Positions 37,640 through 47,822 of a stretch of 64,000 nucleotides of DNA are shown piece by piece. The DNA is from Bettongia penicillata ogilbyi. Lineage: Eukaryota > Chordata > Mammalia > Diprotodontia > Potoroidae. The notes under the pieces are model-generated. The model made no database searches. It was not told the DNA's origin and was given only the letters and a program-made list of their open reading frames with translations. Made by a program: the position numbers and the translations under genes. The stretch's first letter is position 1. Each line of letters begins with the position of its first letter. The stretch spans positions 4,813,242-4,877,241 of the forward strand of contig JAJHZJ010000252.1 of NCBI GenBank assembly GCA_023548195.1, given 5' to 3'.

Positions 37640-38250
37640 AATGTTATCCAGAGTCATCACAGAGCCAGCAGGTGTTACTGCGAGGAACAGAGTTGGTTAG
37701 TTGGTACTTGTGGCTTTCTTCTCTTTTCTCTGTTCTAGAAAAGGGTGAAGATGAATCCTCCCAGGACATAGTTATCTCCTCCCACAAGGCTAGTCTGGAG
37801 TACAATGTGTTAACTATTCCTCTCAGCTGCCTGTCCTTTGAAAATCTGATAAACATGTCACCATCCAAGCCATGGAATAAAAATGTTAAATAGCATTGGG
37901 CCAAGAACAGATTCTCGGAGAACTTCCTTCCAATCTGACATAGAATGATTAATGAATACTTTTGGGGTCCAAATGGTCATTCAACCTAACTGTACTATCA
38001 GCCTGCATTTCTCCACTACTATATCAAAAAAGGAAAGTAGGTGAGTCTGGTATGACCTAGTAAAGCCATGCTAGCTTTCAGTAATCCCCACTTTTCTTTC
38101 CTAAATGCTTACAAACCATTCCTTCAATTATATGTCCTAGAATTTTGCCAGGAACATAATTCAATCTTATCAATTTATAATTTGAAGACTCCACCCTTTT
38201 CTCTGTTTTGAAGATTGGGACACTTCTCCTACCACATTCATGGGATAACA
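37640..38250 (-). pseudogene. CR1 LINE reverse-transcriptase fragment (3' piece)
   Basis: Minus-strand reading gives VPIFKTEKRVESSNYK, PGKILGHIIEGMVCKHLGKK, then further down RESVLGPMLFNIFI. This is the CR1/jockey RT order (NYRPVSL-PGKILE ... GSVLGPLLFNIFINDL). Several stops and indels. Its upstream partner lies at 41560-42010. Confidence 0.75.
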
Positions 38251-38336
38251 GGTCCTAGATGTAGAGCTGAAAGGGACCTCAGAGGTCAGTATGTACAATT
38301 CCTTTATTTTATTTTTAAAAGTAACTGTTTTTTAAA

Positions 38337-38560
38337 TTGCACTTAATTATTGACAAGGATGAGCATTTCAATATACAAAAAAGAACAAGAGGCCTCAATT
38401 TCTGTTATGTACAATTCGTTGCTAAAAAATGTGTGCATATATACAATGTATGTGCATGTAGTATTAGTATGCATATAACACATATATATATAACACACAT
38501 TCATATGTGTGTATACACATATATGCATATGCACATATATACATACAGACATACATTTAA
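38337..38560 (+). repeat. AT/CA-rich microsatellite patch
   Basis: TATATGCATATACACA-type mixed dinucleotides from about 38430 to 38560. A short L3-like piece ('GAGCTGAAAGGGACCTCAG') lies just left of it at 38258-38290. Confidence 0.7.
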
Positions 38561-39198
38561 AAACAGGGTCATAACAAAATTGCTCTGAGTCTTGTGTTGT
38601 ATTTTTTTTTGTTTGTTTTCTTCTATGAGTTTAAAAAATATTTTACTGGTGCTTTTTTGCCTATCAGTTTAGCTACCATAAAGTCCAGCAAAACAAGTCA
38701 ATACATTGGTGACATCTGAAAACACAGATGTCTTGACCTCTGCCAAGAGTCATCAGTCTTTTGAGGTCATTAATTTCTGCTTCTGTAATTAGAATTCAAG
38801 ATTTTTCAAAGGTGGTTTTTCTTCATGTTATCTTTGTCATCACATAAACTATTTTCCCAGTTCTGCTCATTTCACTTTGAAGCACTTCATATAATCTTTC
38901 CCATATTTTCTGAAACTATCATATTTGTCACTGTAACAGTGAAATAATGACCTATTACTTTTATACTACAAATTTTTCCACCATTCCCCAAATCATGGGT
39001 ACCTATTTTTTCCAGTACTTTATTACTGTAAGAATATTCTTATACAGATAGGTCCTCTCCTCCTATTCTCAATCTCCCTGCGAGATATGACTAAATAGTA
39101 GGGTCAAATGGTATGCATAATTTGATGGCTTTGGGGGTACAATTTCAAACTGCTTTCTAGAACAGTAAAACTATTAGCAGCTCCCACAATAACGCAAC

Positions 39199-39445
39199 GA
39201 TGTGGGCAACAAGGTGGTACACTGGGTAGTGCCAGGCCTAGACTCGGGAAAACTTGAGTTCAGATCTAACTTTAGACATTTACTAGTCGTGCAATTCTGG
39301 GCAAGTTACTGAACCTCTCTTGGCCTCAATTCCTTCATCTGGAAAATGAAGATAATGATAGCCTCCATTTTAGAAGTAAAAAAGATAAATGAGATAATGA
39401 TTAGAAAGCACCCAACCCAGTACTCTATGAGGATTAGCTACCATT
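39199..39445 (+). mobile_element. MON1-type SINE
   Basis: 'GGGCAACAAGGTGGTACACT' head, 'GGGCAAGTTACTGAACCTCT', 'CCTCAATTCCTTCATCTGGA' and a tail with GATAATGATAG. Confidence 0.75.
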
Positions 39446-39849
39446 ATTATTCTCTCCATGACCCCGAAAACCAGGGGATGCTGGTAAATATTCAACAATC
39501 AGCTTTATGAAGAAAACAAATAGACTTTTAAGTTAAATCTGTGTTATTAATATTTTCTCCATTATTTTCTTAAGTCTAGAAAATTAACAAAATGATAAAT
39601 CAAGTCCTGATTTGTAATATATGCTGATTTCTAAGATGTAAATGCTCACCCTGAAAATTTAATAATCAGCTCTTATGAGCCTGTTCAAGCTGGCTCCAGC
39701 ATACCCTTGCCTTACAACCATTTTTTTTGACATCTTTGCCAATCCGAGGGATACAAGGTAAAACCTCAGGGTTTATTTAATTTGAATTTTTCTAATTATT
39801 AATGATTTGGAGCATTTTTATATTGTTGACACTGGATTTCTTTCTTTGG

Positions 39850-40775
39850 AAACAGTTTTCAGATGAAATTAAAGTTATCTACAGTCTTATGAAAAAATAA
39901 CCACCTCACACCTAACAGATTGGCTACTATGACAGAAAAGAAAAATGATAAATGTTGGACAAGATGTGGGAAAACTGGAACACTAATGCAATATTGGTGG
40001 AGTTGTGAACTGATCCAACCATTCTGGAGAGCAATTTAGAGTTATGCCTAAAGGGCTATAAAACTGTGCATAGCTTTTGATCCAGCAATACTACTTCTAA
40101 GTCTGTAACCCCAAAGAGATCATAAAAAAGAGGAAAGGGCCCACATACCCCAAAATATTTATAGCAGCTCTTTTTGTAGTGGCAAAGAATTGTTACTTGA
40201 GGTGAATGGTTGAACAGATTGTGGTATATGAAGGTAATGGAACACTATTGTGCTATAAAAAATGATGAGCAGATAAGACTTCAGAAAAACCTGGAAAGAC
40301 TTGCTTGAACTGATGCTGAGTGAAGGGAGCAGAACCAGGAAAACACTGTATACAGTAGTATAGTACACAGTAACAATGACCAGCTTTGTGAGACTTTTAG
40401 CTCTTCTGAGCAAGGCAGGGCTCTAAAACAATTCCAAAAGACTCAGGATAGAAAATGTTATCCACATCCAGAAAAAGAACAATGGAATCTAAATACAGAT
40501 TGAAGTAGACTATTTTCTCTTTTTTGCTGTTGTTTTTCAGTTTTTCTTTCTCGTGGCTTTTCCCTTTTCTTCTGATTCCTCTTTCAAAACATGACTAATA
40601 TAGAAATATGTTTAATATGATTGTACATGTACAACTTATGTCAGATTGCCTGCTGTCTCGGGAAGGGGGAGGGAGAAATATTTGGAATAAAAATCTTATA
40701 AAAATGAATGCTGAAAACTATCTTTACATGCAATTGGAAAAAATAAAATAAAACATATTAGAAAAAAAGAAGAGA
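39850..40775 (+). mobile_element. L1 3' fragment (5'-truncated, ORF2 C terminus plus 3' UTR)
   Basis: Matches the L1 at 31110-32060: 'CAGTTTTCAGATGAAATTAA', 'ACAGATTGGCTACTATGACA', 'GTTGTGAACTGATCCAACC', 'TGCTGAGTGAAGGGAGCAGA' and 'CCACATCCAGAAAAAGAAC', to an A-rich end. About 45 bases of the family are missing near 39900. Confidence 0.85.
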
Positions 40776-41384
40776 GAAAACTACCTGTTTGTATCTTTTG
40801 ACTTGACTCTTGTTGATATAAATATATATGTATATATATATACATACACACATATTTTCTACATATATACCACACATACATGTCAGAAATGGGATCTATA
40901 CGTATATATAGATATCATGGAAATTATATATATATGTATGTATGTAGGTAGGTAGGTAGGTATACACACATATACATTATATATATACACATATATATAT
41001 ATGTATATCTTGAAAGTTAAATCTATATCAGAGAAATTTGCTCAAAAGATTTTCCCCCCGCAGTTAACTGGTTTCCTTCTAATTTTAACTGCAATGGTTT
41101 TTTTAAAGTATGAAAATTTGACATTTTACGTCATCAAAGTTTATTTTTAATTCTGCAATCCTCTCTTACAAATTTAATCACGAATTCCCTAAATATAACT
41201 GTGAAAGGCATTTTCTCCCTTGATCCTCTATTTTGTTGACAATGTGTTCTTTTGCATCTAAAAGTAACATATCTAATCTTATGTATAGAGTGAGATACGC
41301 TAGTCTATAACTAACATCCCTAAATGCATTCCAGTTTTCCTAGCAGTTTTTGTCAAATAGTGAGTCTTCAATATAAAAGCTGGG

Positions 41385-41525
41385 GTTTAGGGCCAATCAA
41401 TTCATTTTATAGATGGGGAAAATGAGGCACAGAAAAGTTAAGTGACTCGCACAAGCCCAAATCAATTTCTGGGGCAGGAGTTGAAATCAGCTCTCCCTAG
41501 CTCCAAGTCAAGTTCTCTATCCTGG
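41385..41525 (-). mobile_element. MIR fragment
   Basis: 'TTCATTTTATAGATGGGGAA', 'AAGTTAAGTGACTCGCACAA' and 'AGGAGTTGAAATCAGCTCT'. Confidence 0.7.
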
Positions 41526-41559
41526 CCATCGCTTGGCCTGCACCTTATGGCACTCCTAA

Positions 41560-42010
41560 GATCTTTCAAAGATCACTGACAGAGCCTTACCAGTTCTTTT
41601 ACTACTTTTACTACAGTTCTTTTATTATAAGTAACCCAGGTCTCATGTCTTGAACTCAATGGGAACAATTCTATTCTCTCCTGTTATCTTGTCTGGTTTC
41701 AGTTCCCTACTAAGCATTGTTTTTCCTGTCCTCCAATCAAACCCTATTTATTTTCATTAGCGGAAAAAACAGAAGCAAAGAATCTAGGAGCTGTCTCCTC
41801 ATCACAATCTGTTATCTTTCTCCCTTTCACCACCAAGCACCAGTGCTATACATTCTTTGATAGTCTTCGTCTCCCACACAGCTTAAAAACAAAAAAAAAC
41901 TCTGTTTTGTCTCAAGCCTTCATCCCTGGCCTTAGTACATTTTGAGCTACTAACATTTTTCTTACTGTGTATCCACATTTACATTGATCATTAAATGAAT
42001 TGTCTATGCA
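41560..42010 (-). mobile_element. CR1 LINE fragment (5' piece of the split element)
   Basis: 'TCTTTCAAAGATCACTGACAG', 'CTGTCTCCTCATCACAATCTG' (shortened) and the 'CTCAAGCCTTCATCCCTGGC...CATTTTGAGCTACTAACATT' block are the antisense wording of the CR1 segment that precedes the RT block found at 37640-38250. Same orientation and correct order. Confidence 0.6.
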
Positions 42011-43734
42011 TGGTGGCCACACACAGAATGTGAGCTCCTCGAGTGTTGAGGATGGTTCCATTTCTGTCTTTGGACCCCCAGAATCTAGCCTAACAACTGG
42101 TACATTGGGAAGCACTTAGTCAATGCTTCTTGGTTGATCTTTCCACCATGTGTTTTGCATCCCTCTTCCATCTCATGTTGTTTAAAAATCGGAAGAGACT
42201 GACAAATCCCCTGCGCACCTATGCTGACCATTCTAGAAAGTCTTTTGATTCATCAGAATCTTTATGTTTTCATTATTTCAGTCTTGAAAAATTTACATCA
42301 CCCTCCTACCAACTACTTCTATTGGCTTTTAAGTAATGGGATATAACTCCCTGATGCACAGTGTGCTTTCAAAAACTCCTACCTTCACATAAAACAGTGT
42401 TCAACTTCAGTCTTATTTACCACCAATATGGAGTAGAAAATTCAAACAAATATTCAGATGGTTGGAGACTCCAATCTATAAGCAAGTAATCTGCAGTATA
42501 CTCCCTCAAAAATATTTGTTTAGTTTTTCCACATATTGATCCTAATCTAAGAGCTTTTCCAGGCATTCTTCTCCAATACTATTCTTAGATTTCTTTACAG
42601 ACTATATCTTAATATGTAATTACACTATCCTTTATATCTATTCTTCTCCTTTTGAATATGGTATACCTTTCCATAGAAGGAAGAATATCTGCTATGTAGG
42701 CTAGGCTAATTTTCCCTGAAAAGGTACTGAAACTATCCTTAAGATTTAAGTGGCCAGTCCATAAGGAGACAGGAGTTGCTCTCCTTCAGGGCTTAACTGA
42801 TGCACTAGCATGGGCCATACAAAGGCAAGAGGGGAAGCTCCACTAAACAGAATCCATGTCGTATCCTTGCTAAGTATCCTTTCTATGCTATGGCTAAGTA
42901 AACTTCCTTTTGTTAACTATTAGATGGTCCATGAGTGTCTCATTTCATTCCAGTGCAGAATCTGAACAACTTTCATGGGGATATTTCAGTCATGAGTCTC
43001 ACTCCATTAAGTCTAGGAGACTGAGGTTGCCTTCTTGCTTTAGCATGATTTGTTTATACTATTACCTATAACCTGTGTATATAGAAAATTCATATATTTC
43101 TAGGATATACATTCACATTTCTGGGCTTCATCTTTTAAAACATTAGATTTTTAGACATACTAACTATTGCTTTATTTCTGCCTATAGAGGGACACTCAAA
43201 TTGGTGGGTTTAATTTATTATTTAACATGATTTATAATTTATTTAGCTGTATCATTATTTGGGTTATATGATTTTCATGCTTCATCTATTATTGCTTTTG
43301 CACTCACTAGAACAGGGAATTAGAGAGAGAATTATGTACACGCAATACAACACGAGAAGGGGATCAGGGCCTGCAGGGCCAGGGAGATAAGTTTTCTTGG
43401 CCTGTGTATTCTCTCTATATATGTCTTTTCTATCCTTTCTTCCTATGTATGTGCCCACTCATCTCACTGATATTACGTGTACTTATGCAATAGAGTGCCC
43501 CAGCTTTATAGGTATGAATATTTTGTAGCTTGTTCTCACTATCATATCTCACTAAATGCTCTGCATGTGAGCTGTGATTTCTATTAAAGATGTGTACCCG
43601 TGGTGGCATATAATTTTAGGAATCTGGGCCCATAGGGTACCTTGAATCTGGTAATAATTATCTCCCTGGATATCCAACCTACAAGTTTGGGTGCAGGGCT
43701 GGGAAAGGAGCCAGAGAATGTTCTTCACTGATAA
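42011..43734. other. unassigned intron; possible LTR-like end
   Basis: About 42750-42970 ends in 'GTAAACTTCCTTTTGTTAAC' and 'GAGTGTCTCATTTCATTCCA', which recalls the 3' part of a retroviral LTR. I cannot define its boundaries. The rest is unrecognised. Confidence 0.3.
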
Positions 43735-43862
43735 TATTTTAAATTTTACAAAATGCTTTCCACCACAACCACCATGTGAGGCAGTATTTTTATCCCCATT
43801 TTTATTTACAAAGAAACTGGGATTCAGAGCTTAACTTGTTCATGATCATATATCTAGTTCAC
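43735..43862 (-). mobile_element. MIR fragment
   Basis: 'AAATGCTTTCCACCACAACC', 'GTGAGGCAGTATTTTTATCC' and 'GAAACTGGGATTCAGAG' in reverse MIR order. Confidence 0.6.
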
Positions 43863-43882
43863 TTTAAAAAAAAACAACTCTA

Positions 43883-44160
43883 GTTAGGAGTAGTCATACA
43901 AGTCTATAATTCCAGCTAGCAGGGTGACTGAGGCTGACAAATCTCTTGATCTTTACAGCTGTGTGTTGCAGTGGGCAGCAGCTGCTGACCAGAGATCCAC
44001 ACCAAGTTTGGCATCAATACAGTACACCCAGCAGGTACCAGACTGTCGAAGGAGAAATAAACAGCCCAGTTCACAAATGGAGCCGGCTGAAGCTACCTTT
44101 CAGTTCTGGTAGTGTTGCTCCTGAACTCCCAGCCTGGGCAAGATGGGGAGATCAGAGGGG
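43883..44160 (+). pseudogene. RN7SL (pseudogene): 7SL (SRP) RNA pseudogene, full-length span
   Basis: About 278 bases collinear with 7SL, the RNA scaffold of the signal recognition particle. The 5' Alu-domain words 'AATTCCAGCTAGC' and 'GACTGAGGCTGACAAATCTCTTG' (shortened) come first. The S-domain follows with 'CCACACCAAGTTTGGCATCA' and 'ATACAGTACACC', then 'GGAGAAATAAACAGCCCAG'. The 3' Alu-domain comes last: 'ACTCCCAGCCTGGGCAAGAT'. It ends near 44160 in a short A run (AAAAAG), as expected for an L1-mobilised RNA copy. Many substitutions in both Alu arms make it unlikely to be functional. Confidence 0.87.
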
Positions 44161-45094
44161 AAAAAGCACTATCAGGTATTTAGGTTATTTCTTTTCCAAA
44201 GTGATCTCAAAGCAGAAAGGGATCACGTCTGCTTTAAAATCATGCTTAGCACACTGCTCAGTGTGAATATAGGAGGTTAGTTTGCTAAATTGAATGTTTA
44301 AGCAGATGACTGTACCGCAGATGCTGAAATTAATATGTTAATGATAAAAATACATGAGCACACAGAAAAATCAGGAAGATTCATGCTACCAGAGGCTTAG
44401 CAGAAAACGATGTTTCTCTCCTTTGCATTATTTTGATGACATGAAACAGAATTTTACTGCCAGATAGGAGATGGCCAAACAATTGCTATGCTGCAATACC
44501 ACTCGGAGAGGCAGGGAGAAAGACACCGCACACGGCGAGGGCAAGCCATCTTGGGGAAAACCGACATAAGGAGCAAGTTTAAAATAACAGCAAAACAGCT
44601 TCTGCATGCACCTTTCAGCTGCTTTTCTTCCACAAATAAAGGACATATACCTACTAACTCATTCCAGATGTCATATTTTTAAGAGACTTTGATGTGAACT
44701 TCTCAGTGATGCTGCAGCCTGAGAGTACAGTTCACCTCCATTTGTTATCCAGACTGGATCAAAGCCAAACAAATATTTCCTTGCATTATAACCTGTATAG
44801 TAATTACCTCTGCTCTGTATTGATGCTGAACTTTCTTTAAAAAAATCAAAACACAATTACACTCATTCATTCTTTAAGAATAACCAGAGCTATAAAAGCT
44901 AAAAGAAATTACTAGCTCCATTTTTTTAAACAGGGCAGCTGAGGCCAGAAAGATTAATAAGCAGAACATAATAAAGCTTCTGAATCACCTAAATATGGTT
45001 CTTCATGGAAGTTGAGGCTTTCCTCAACAAGCAATTAAGCATTCACTCTATGTGGATTAGAAGATTATAATATATTTTAAAAGAATTCCACTGA
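44161..45094. other. repeat-free intron, candidate regulatory block
   Basis: No SINE or LINE wording from about 44270 to 44870. Contains E-box-like CAGATG and CAGCTG sites (44306, 44623, 44669 area), a TTAATGATAAAA stretch (44335-44350) and a small GC-richer core (44500-44570). Conservation cannot be judged here. Confidence 0.35.
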
Positions 45095-45310
45095 TCAACT
45101 CTAACATTAAGAGCTCATGTTTATGAAGCTCTCTTGAGTCTGCAAAGTTCTTTCTTCAAAATAACATTATGAGATACCTAGTATACAATATTATGCCTAT
45201 TTTAGACAAAAATCTGGGTCCTAATGAGATAAAGTAACTTGGCCAAGTCACAATAGAAGTGCTGGCACCGCCATATGTAATGCTTTTGTCTAGCTCACTG
45301 GATCTCCACT
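45095..45310 (-). mobile_element. MIR fragment
   Basis: 'CTGCAAAGTTCTTTCTTCAA', 'AACATTATGAGATACCTAGT' and 'GATAAAGTAACTTGGCCAAG' in reverse MIR order. Confidence 0.6.
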
Positions 45311-45484
45311 GCTTTCCTGGTGTACTTCTTCTTCCTTGTGAACTCTTATGCCTATGAAGATAATCATCAATACTTCCTTTGTTTTACATGCGGTGCATCA
45401 GCATTTAAGTCATATTTACTCACACTAGACAGGAAAATGAGGATACTTATATTTCTATCACTAAGCAATATCCCTTTAAGTGGC

Positions 45485-45575
45485 AGAGAGAAGGTGCCAA
45501 CTTATACTGGTGGAGAGTATATCCTTACGGGGGAGTTCTCTTACCAATGAAATGACAGGTCCAGTCTCTGTAAAT
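45485..45575 (+). mobile_element. MON1 SINE tail fragment
   Basis: 'GAGAAGGTGCCAACTTATAC', 'TGGTGGAGAGTATATCCTTA' and 'CTTACCAATGAAATGACAGG' form the MON1 3' module. Confidence 0.65.
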
Positions 45576-45770
45576 TTGGGTGACTATTCAATAAGGCTTC
45601 CAGGTACCTTTTTGGGGAGTGGGGGAGGCAGTCCAAACTGAACTAATGCACTGTTCCCACCAGACTTGGTGGTAGTAATATGGGTACAAACAGTGCCCTA
45701 AGGGTTAAAAATAATATTAAAAGTTGCTTTTCCAGTACTTTGTGAAGTACTTTATTTATTTACTTTATTA

Positions 45771-46186
45771 TGTAACCTGAAGGCACCCTAAAGCCCTTTC
45801 CTCCCTTATCTTGAACCTGTACCAAAAGAATTGTTTGTTTCCCTTATCCTGTGTTCCCCTGTCCTTTAATTTTTAACCTGTATCATCCTGTCCTGTCCTT
45901 AAATCCTTAAACTATAGAACTTCCCCCTTATCCTGGACCATAGAATTCCTTGTCTCCTCCATTCCATTTCCCTTATCTTGTGTCTCCTATCCTGTCATCC
46001 TCCCTGATCTTCAACCCCCATAAAACCCTGCAGAACTACATCATCATTCTGAAACCTCTACATAAACATAGCTCCCCCAAATATTGGGGTCTCATTTCGC
46101 TTTCTTGCTAGGAGACTTTTGCTGCTTTTTCACATAAAATAAAGCTCTCAATGGCTACAGAGAAGATCTAAGTGAATTCTTTCACA
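45771..46186 (+). mobile_element. solitary endogenous-retrovirus LTR (putative)
   Basis: A CT-rich block of about 415 bp starts TGTAACC and ends TTTCACA. It has LTR-like signals in the right order: a TATA-type ATAAAA at 46020-46025, AATAAA at 46138-46143, then a T/C-rich end. No gag, pol or env coding sequence adjoins it. Boundaries are estimates and no flanking duplication was confirmed. A non-LTR origin is possible. Confidence 0.55.
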
Positions 46187-47399
46187 CCACAACCTTCTCT
46201 ACCAAGTCTAAACCCCATCAATAGTGGTAGAAGAAGAAGAACCAGAATCAACTTCATTTCACTGGGACACTGAGGAACCTCCTTAGAATCTCTTTCATCT
46301 GTTCCTCACCCAAACTGAAAAAATACATTGAAGTCTCCTTAGCAAAACCAATGCAAAATCAGTTTCTCACTTGCCTAGCTATTGTACATCTCAGTCCCTA
46401 TAACACTACCTTCAACCTAAGGTTAAGACTAACCTGCGATTTAACCAGGCCCACCATGTTTTCTCTTGAATTCTGAGCTCTTTCTAGATTGTCTAGTTAG
46501 AACTTAGACTAGAACGACACTCACCTCTTGGGTAACATCATGGTAAGAAAGTCCCTTATACTTCCCAGGGACATTGCTAAAAAGAAAATTTCTCTAACAC
46601 CAGAATTCTGTTTTTCACATTCCTTAGACTGACAGGTTCTTACCAGAAGCACAGATTCAGTAACAAAAAGGTAAGGTTTTTTGAAAAATAAAAATTTTTA
46701 TTCCCCCAATGCATTCAGGATTGTAGCTCATGAAGGTAGAAAAAAACCAACCAAGAAGGAAAAGGAATCTCTCATTAAAGGGGGAACAACAGAAATCAAA
46801 GTCTTAAAATCAGCTGAGATAAAAATTTCTGGTAAGTTAAATATATATAAAATAAATATGCATACATACACACAAACACTAATATTTGAGTTAGAAAGAA
46901 ACAAAAATAAGGATGGACAAGTGAAAGCAAAATTTTATGTACTAATTTTCTAAATAAGTTTCAATTCTGATTTTAAAATTGGACCTTCCAAAAAGAATTA
47001 TCAATTCTTTTTAAGTGAAAGACGAGTTTGAGATACTACATTTCAAATACAATTACTATTCTAATTTTCCTAAGTTTTTGTGGGATGGGAGAAATCAACC
47101 CCAATATCTGTAGGTATGGAAAATTTTGCTTTAAAAAACTGACCTTAAATGTAAAAGTAGTTTTATGTTATTGTCATTTTTTATTTAATGCCTAATAGCA
47201 AAACCTTAAATATTAATCAAATTTTTAAAGCTGTCATATATCCTGGAAAACTTATAATCCTTACTCTTAAGCATGAGAGGTATATAATGTTTTGAGGGGT
47301 TTTTCCCTAAAAATTAGGACAAGTTTTACTTTACTTCACTCAGTATATTATGTAAAAATTTCCACAAAACTCTTTGGATATATTTGATCATTAATTTAG
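46187..47399. other. unassigned intronic sequence
   Basis: AT-rich, no recognised gene or repeat. Confidence 0.4.
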
Positions 47400-47822
47400 C
47401 TAGTATTACCACGAAATCACAGGATTAAAAGTCATCCAGTCCATCCTTCTCCTCCAAAGTGCTAGCAGTATCACCTTCAAGTAACCTTGGCCATATTGGC
47501 ATCTATTTTTAAAGACCCTCCTGACTCTCAAGGATTTGAAATAAATCAGGAGAAGCTCTCATGCTAAATAAACCACAAGTCCATAAAAACAGGGCTTTTG
47601 TTAGTATGTAAATACAGGCTATTATTAGAATGTTTTTCCTAGAATGTAAGCATCAAAACAAAAACATACAAATAAATGGTGCCATGAGAAGAGCACTGGT
47701 TTTAGACTTGAGCTTAAATCAAATCCCATCTCTACCCACTACTCATCATCTTTAAAAACGAGGGGGTCTAATTCAATGGCCCCAAGTTCCCTTCCAGCTC
47801 TAGAGCTATGATCCTAAGTTAA
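47400..47822 (+). mobile_element. L3-like patch and MIR/MON1-type SINE
   Basis: About 47410-47460 ('AATCACAGGATTAAAAGTCA', 'CATCCAGTCCATCCTTC') resembles the L3 3' end. About 47665-47822 ('GAGAAGAGCACTGGTTTTAG', 'CTTAAATCAAATCCCATCTC', 'CTAGAGCTATGATCCTAAG') is a CORE-SINE in forward orientation. Confidence 0.5.

Larger units (their letters stand above)
38640..41370 (-). mobile_element. older minus-strand L1 fragment, split by later insertions
   Basis: Three pieces in collinear L1 order read on the minus strand: about 38640-39195 (3' region, including a 'GGGTCAAATGGTATGCATAA' stretch opposite L1 'FDPA' coding), 39770-39848 ('TTTTTCTAATTATTAATGAT' and 'GGAGCATTTTTATATTG') and 40785-41370 ('CAGAGAAATTTGCTCAAAAG', 'CCAGTTTTCCTAGCAGTTTT', 'TTGTCAAATAGTGAG'). 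A MON1 SINE sits in the first gap and a plus-strand L1 in the second. A TA/ATAC microsatellite has grown at 40818-41010. Confidence 0.7.
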
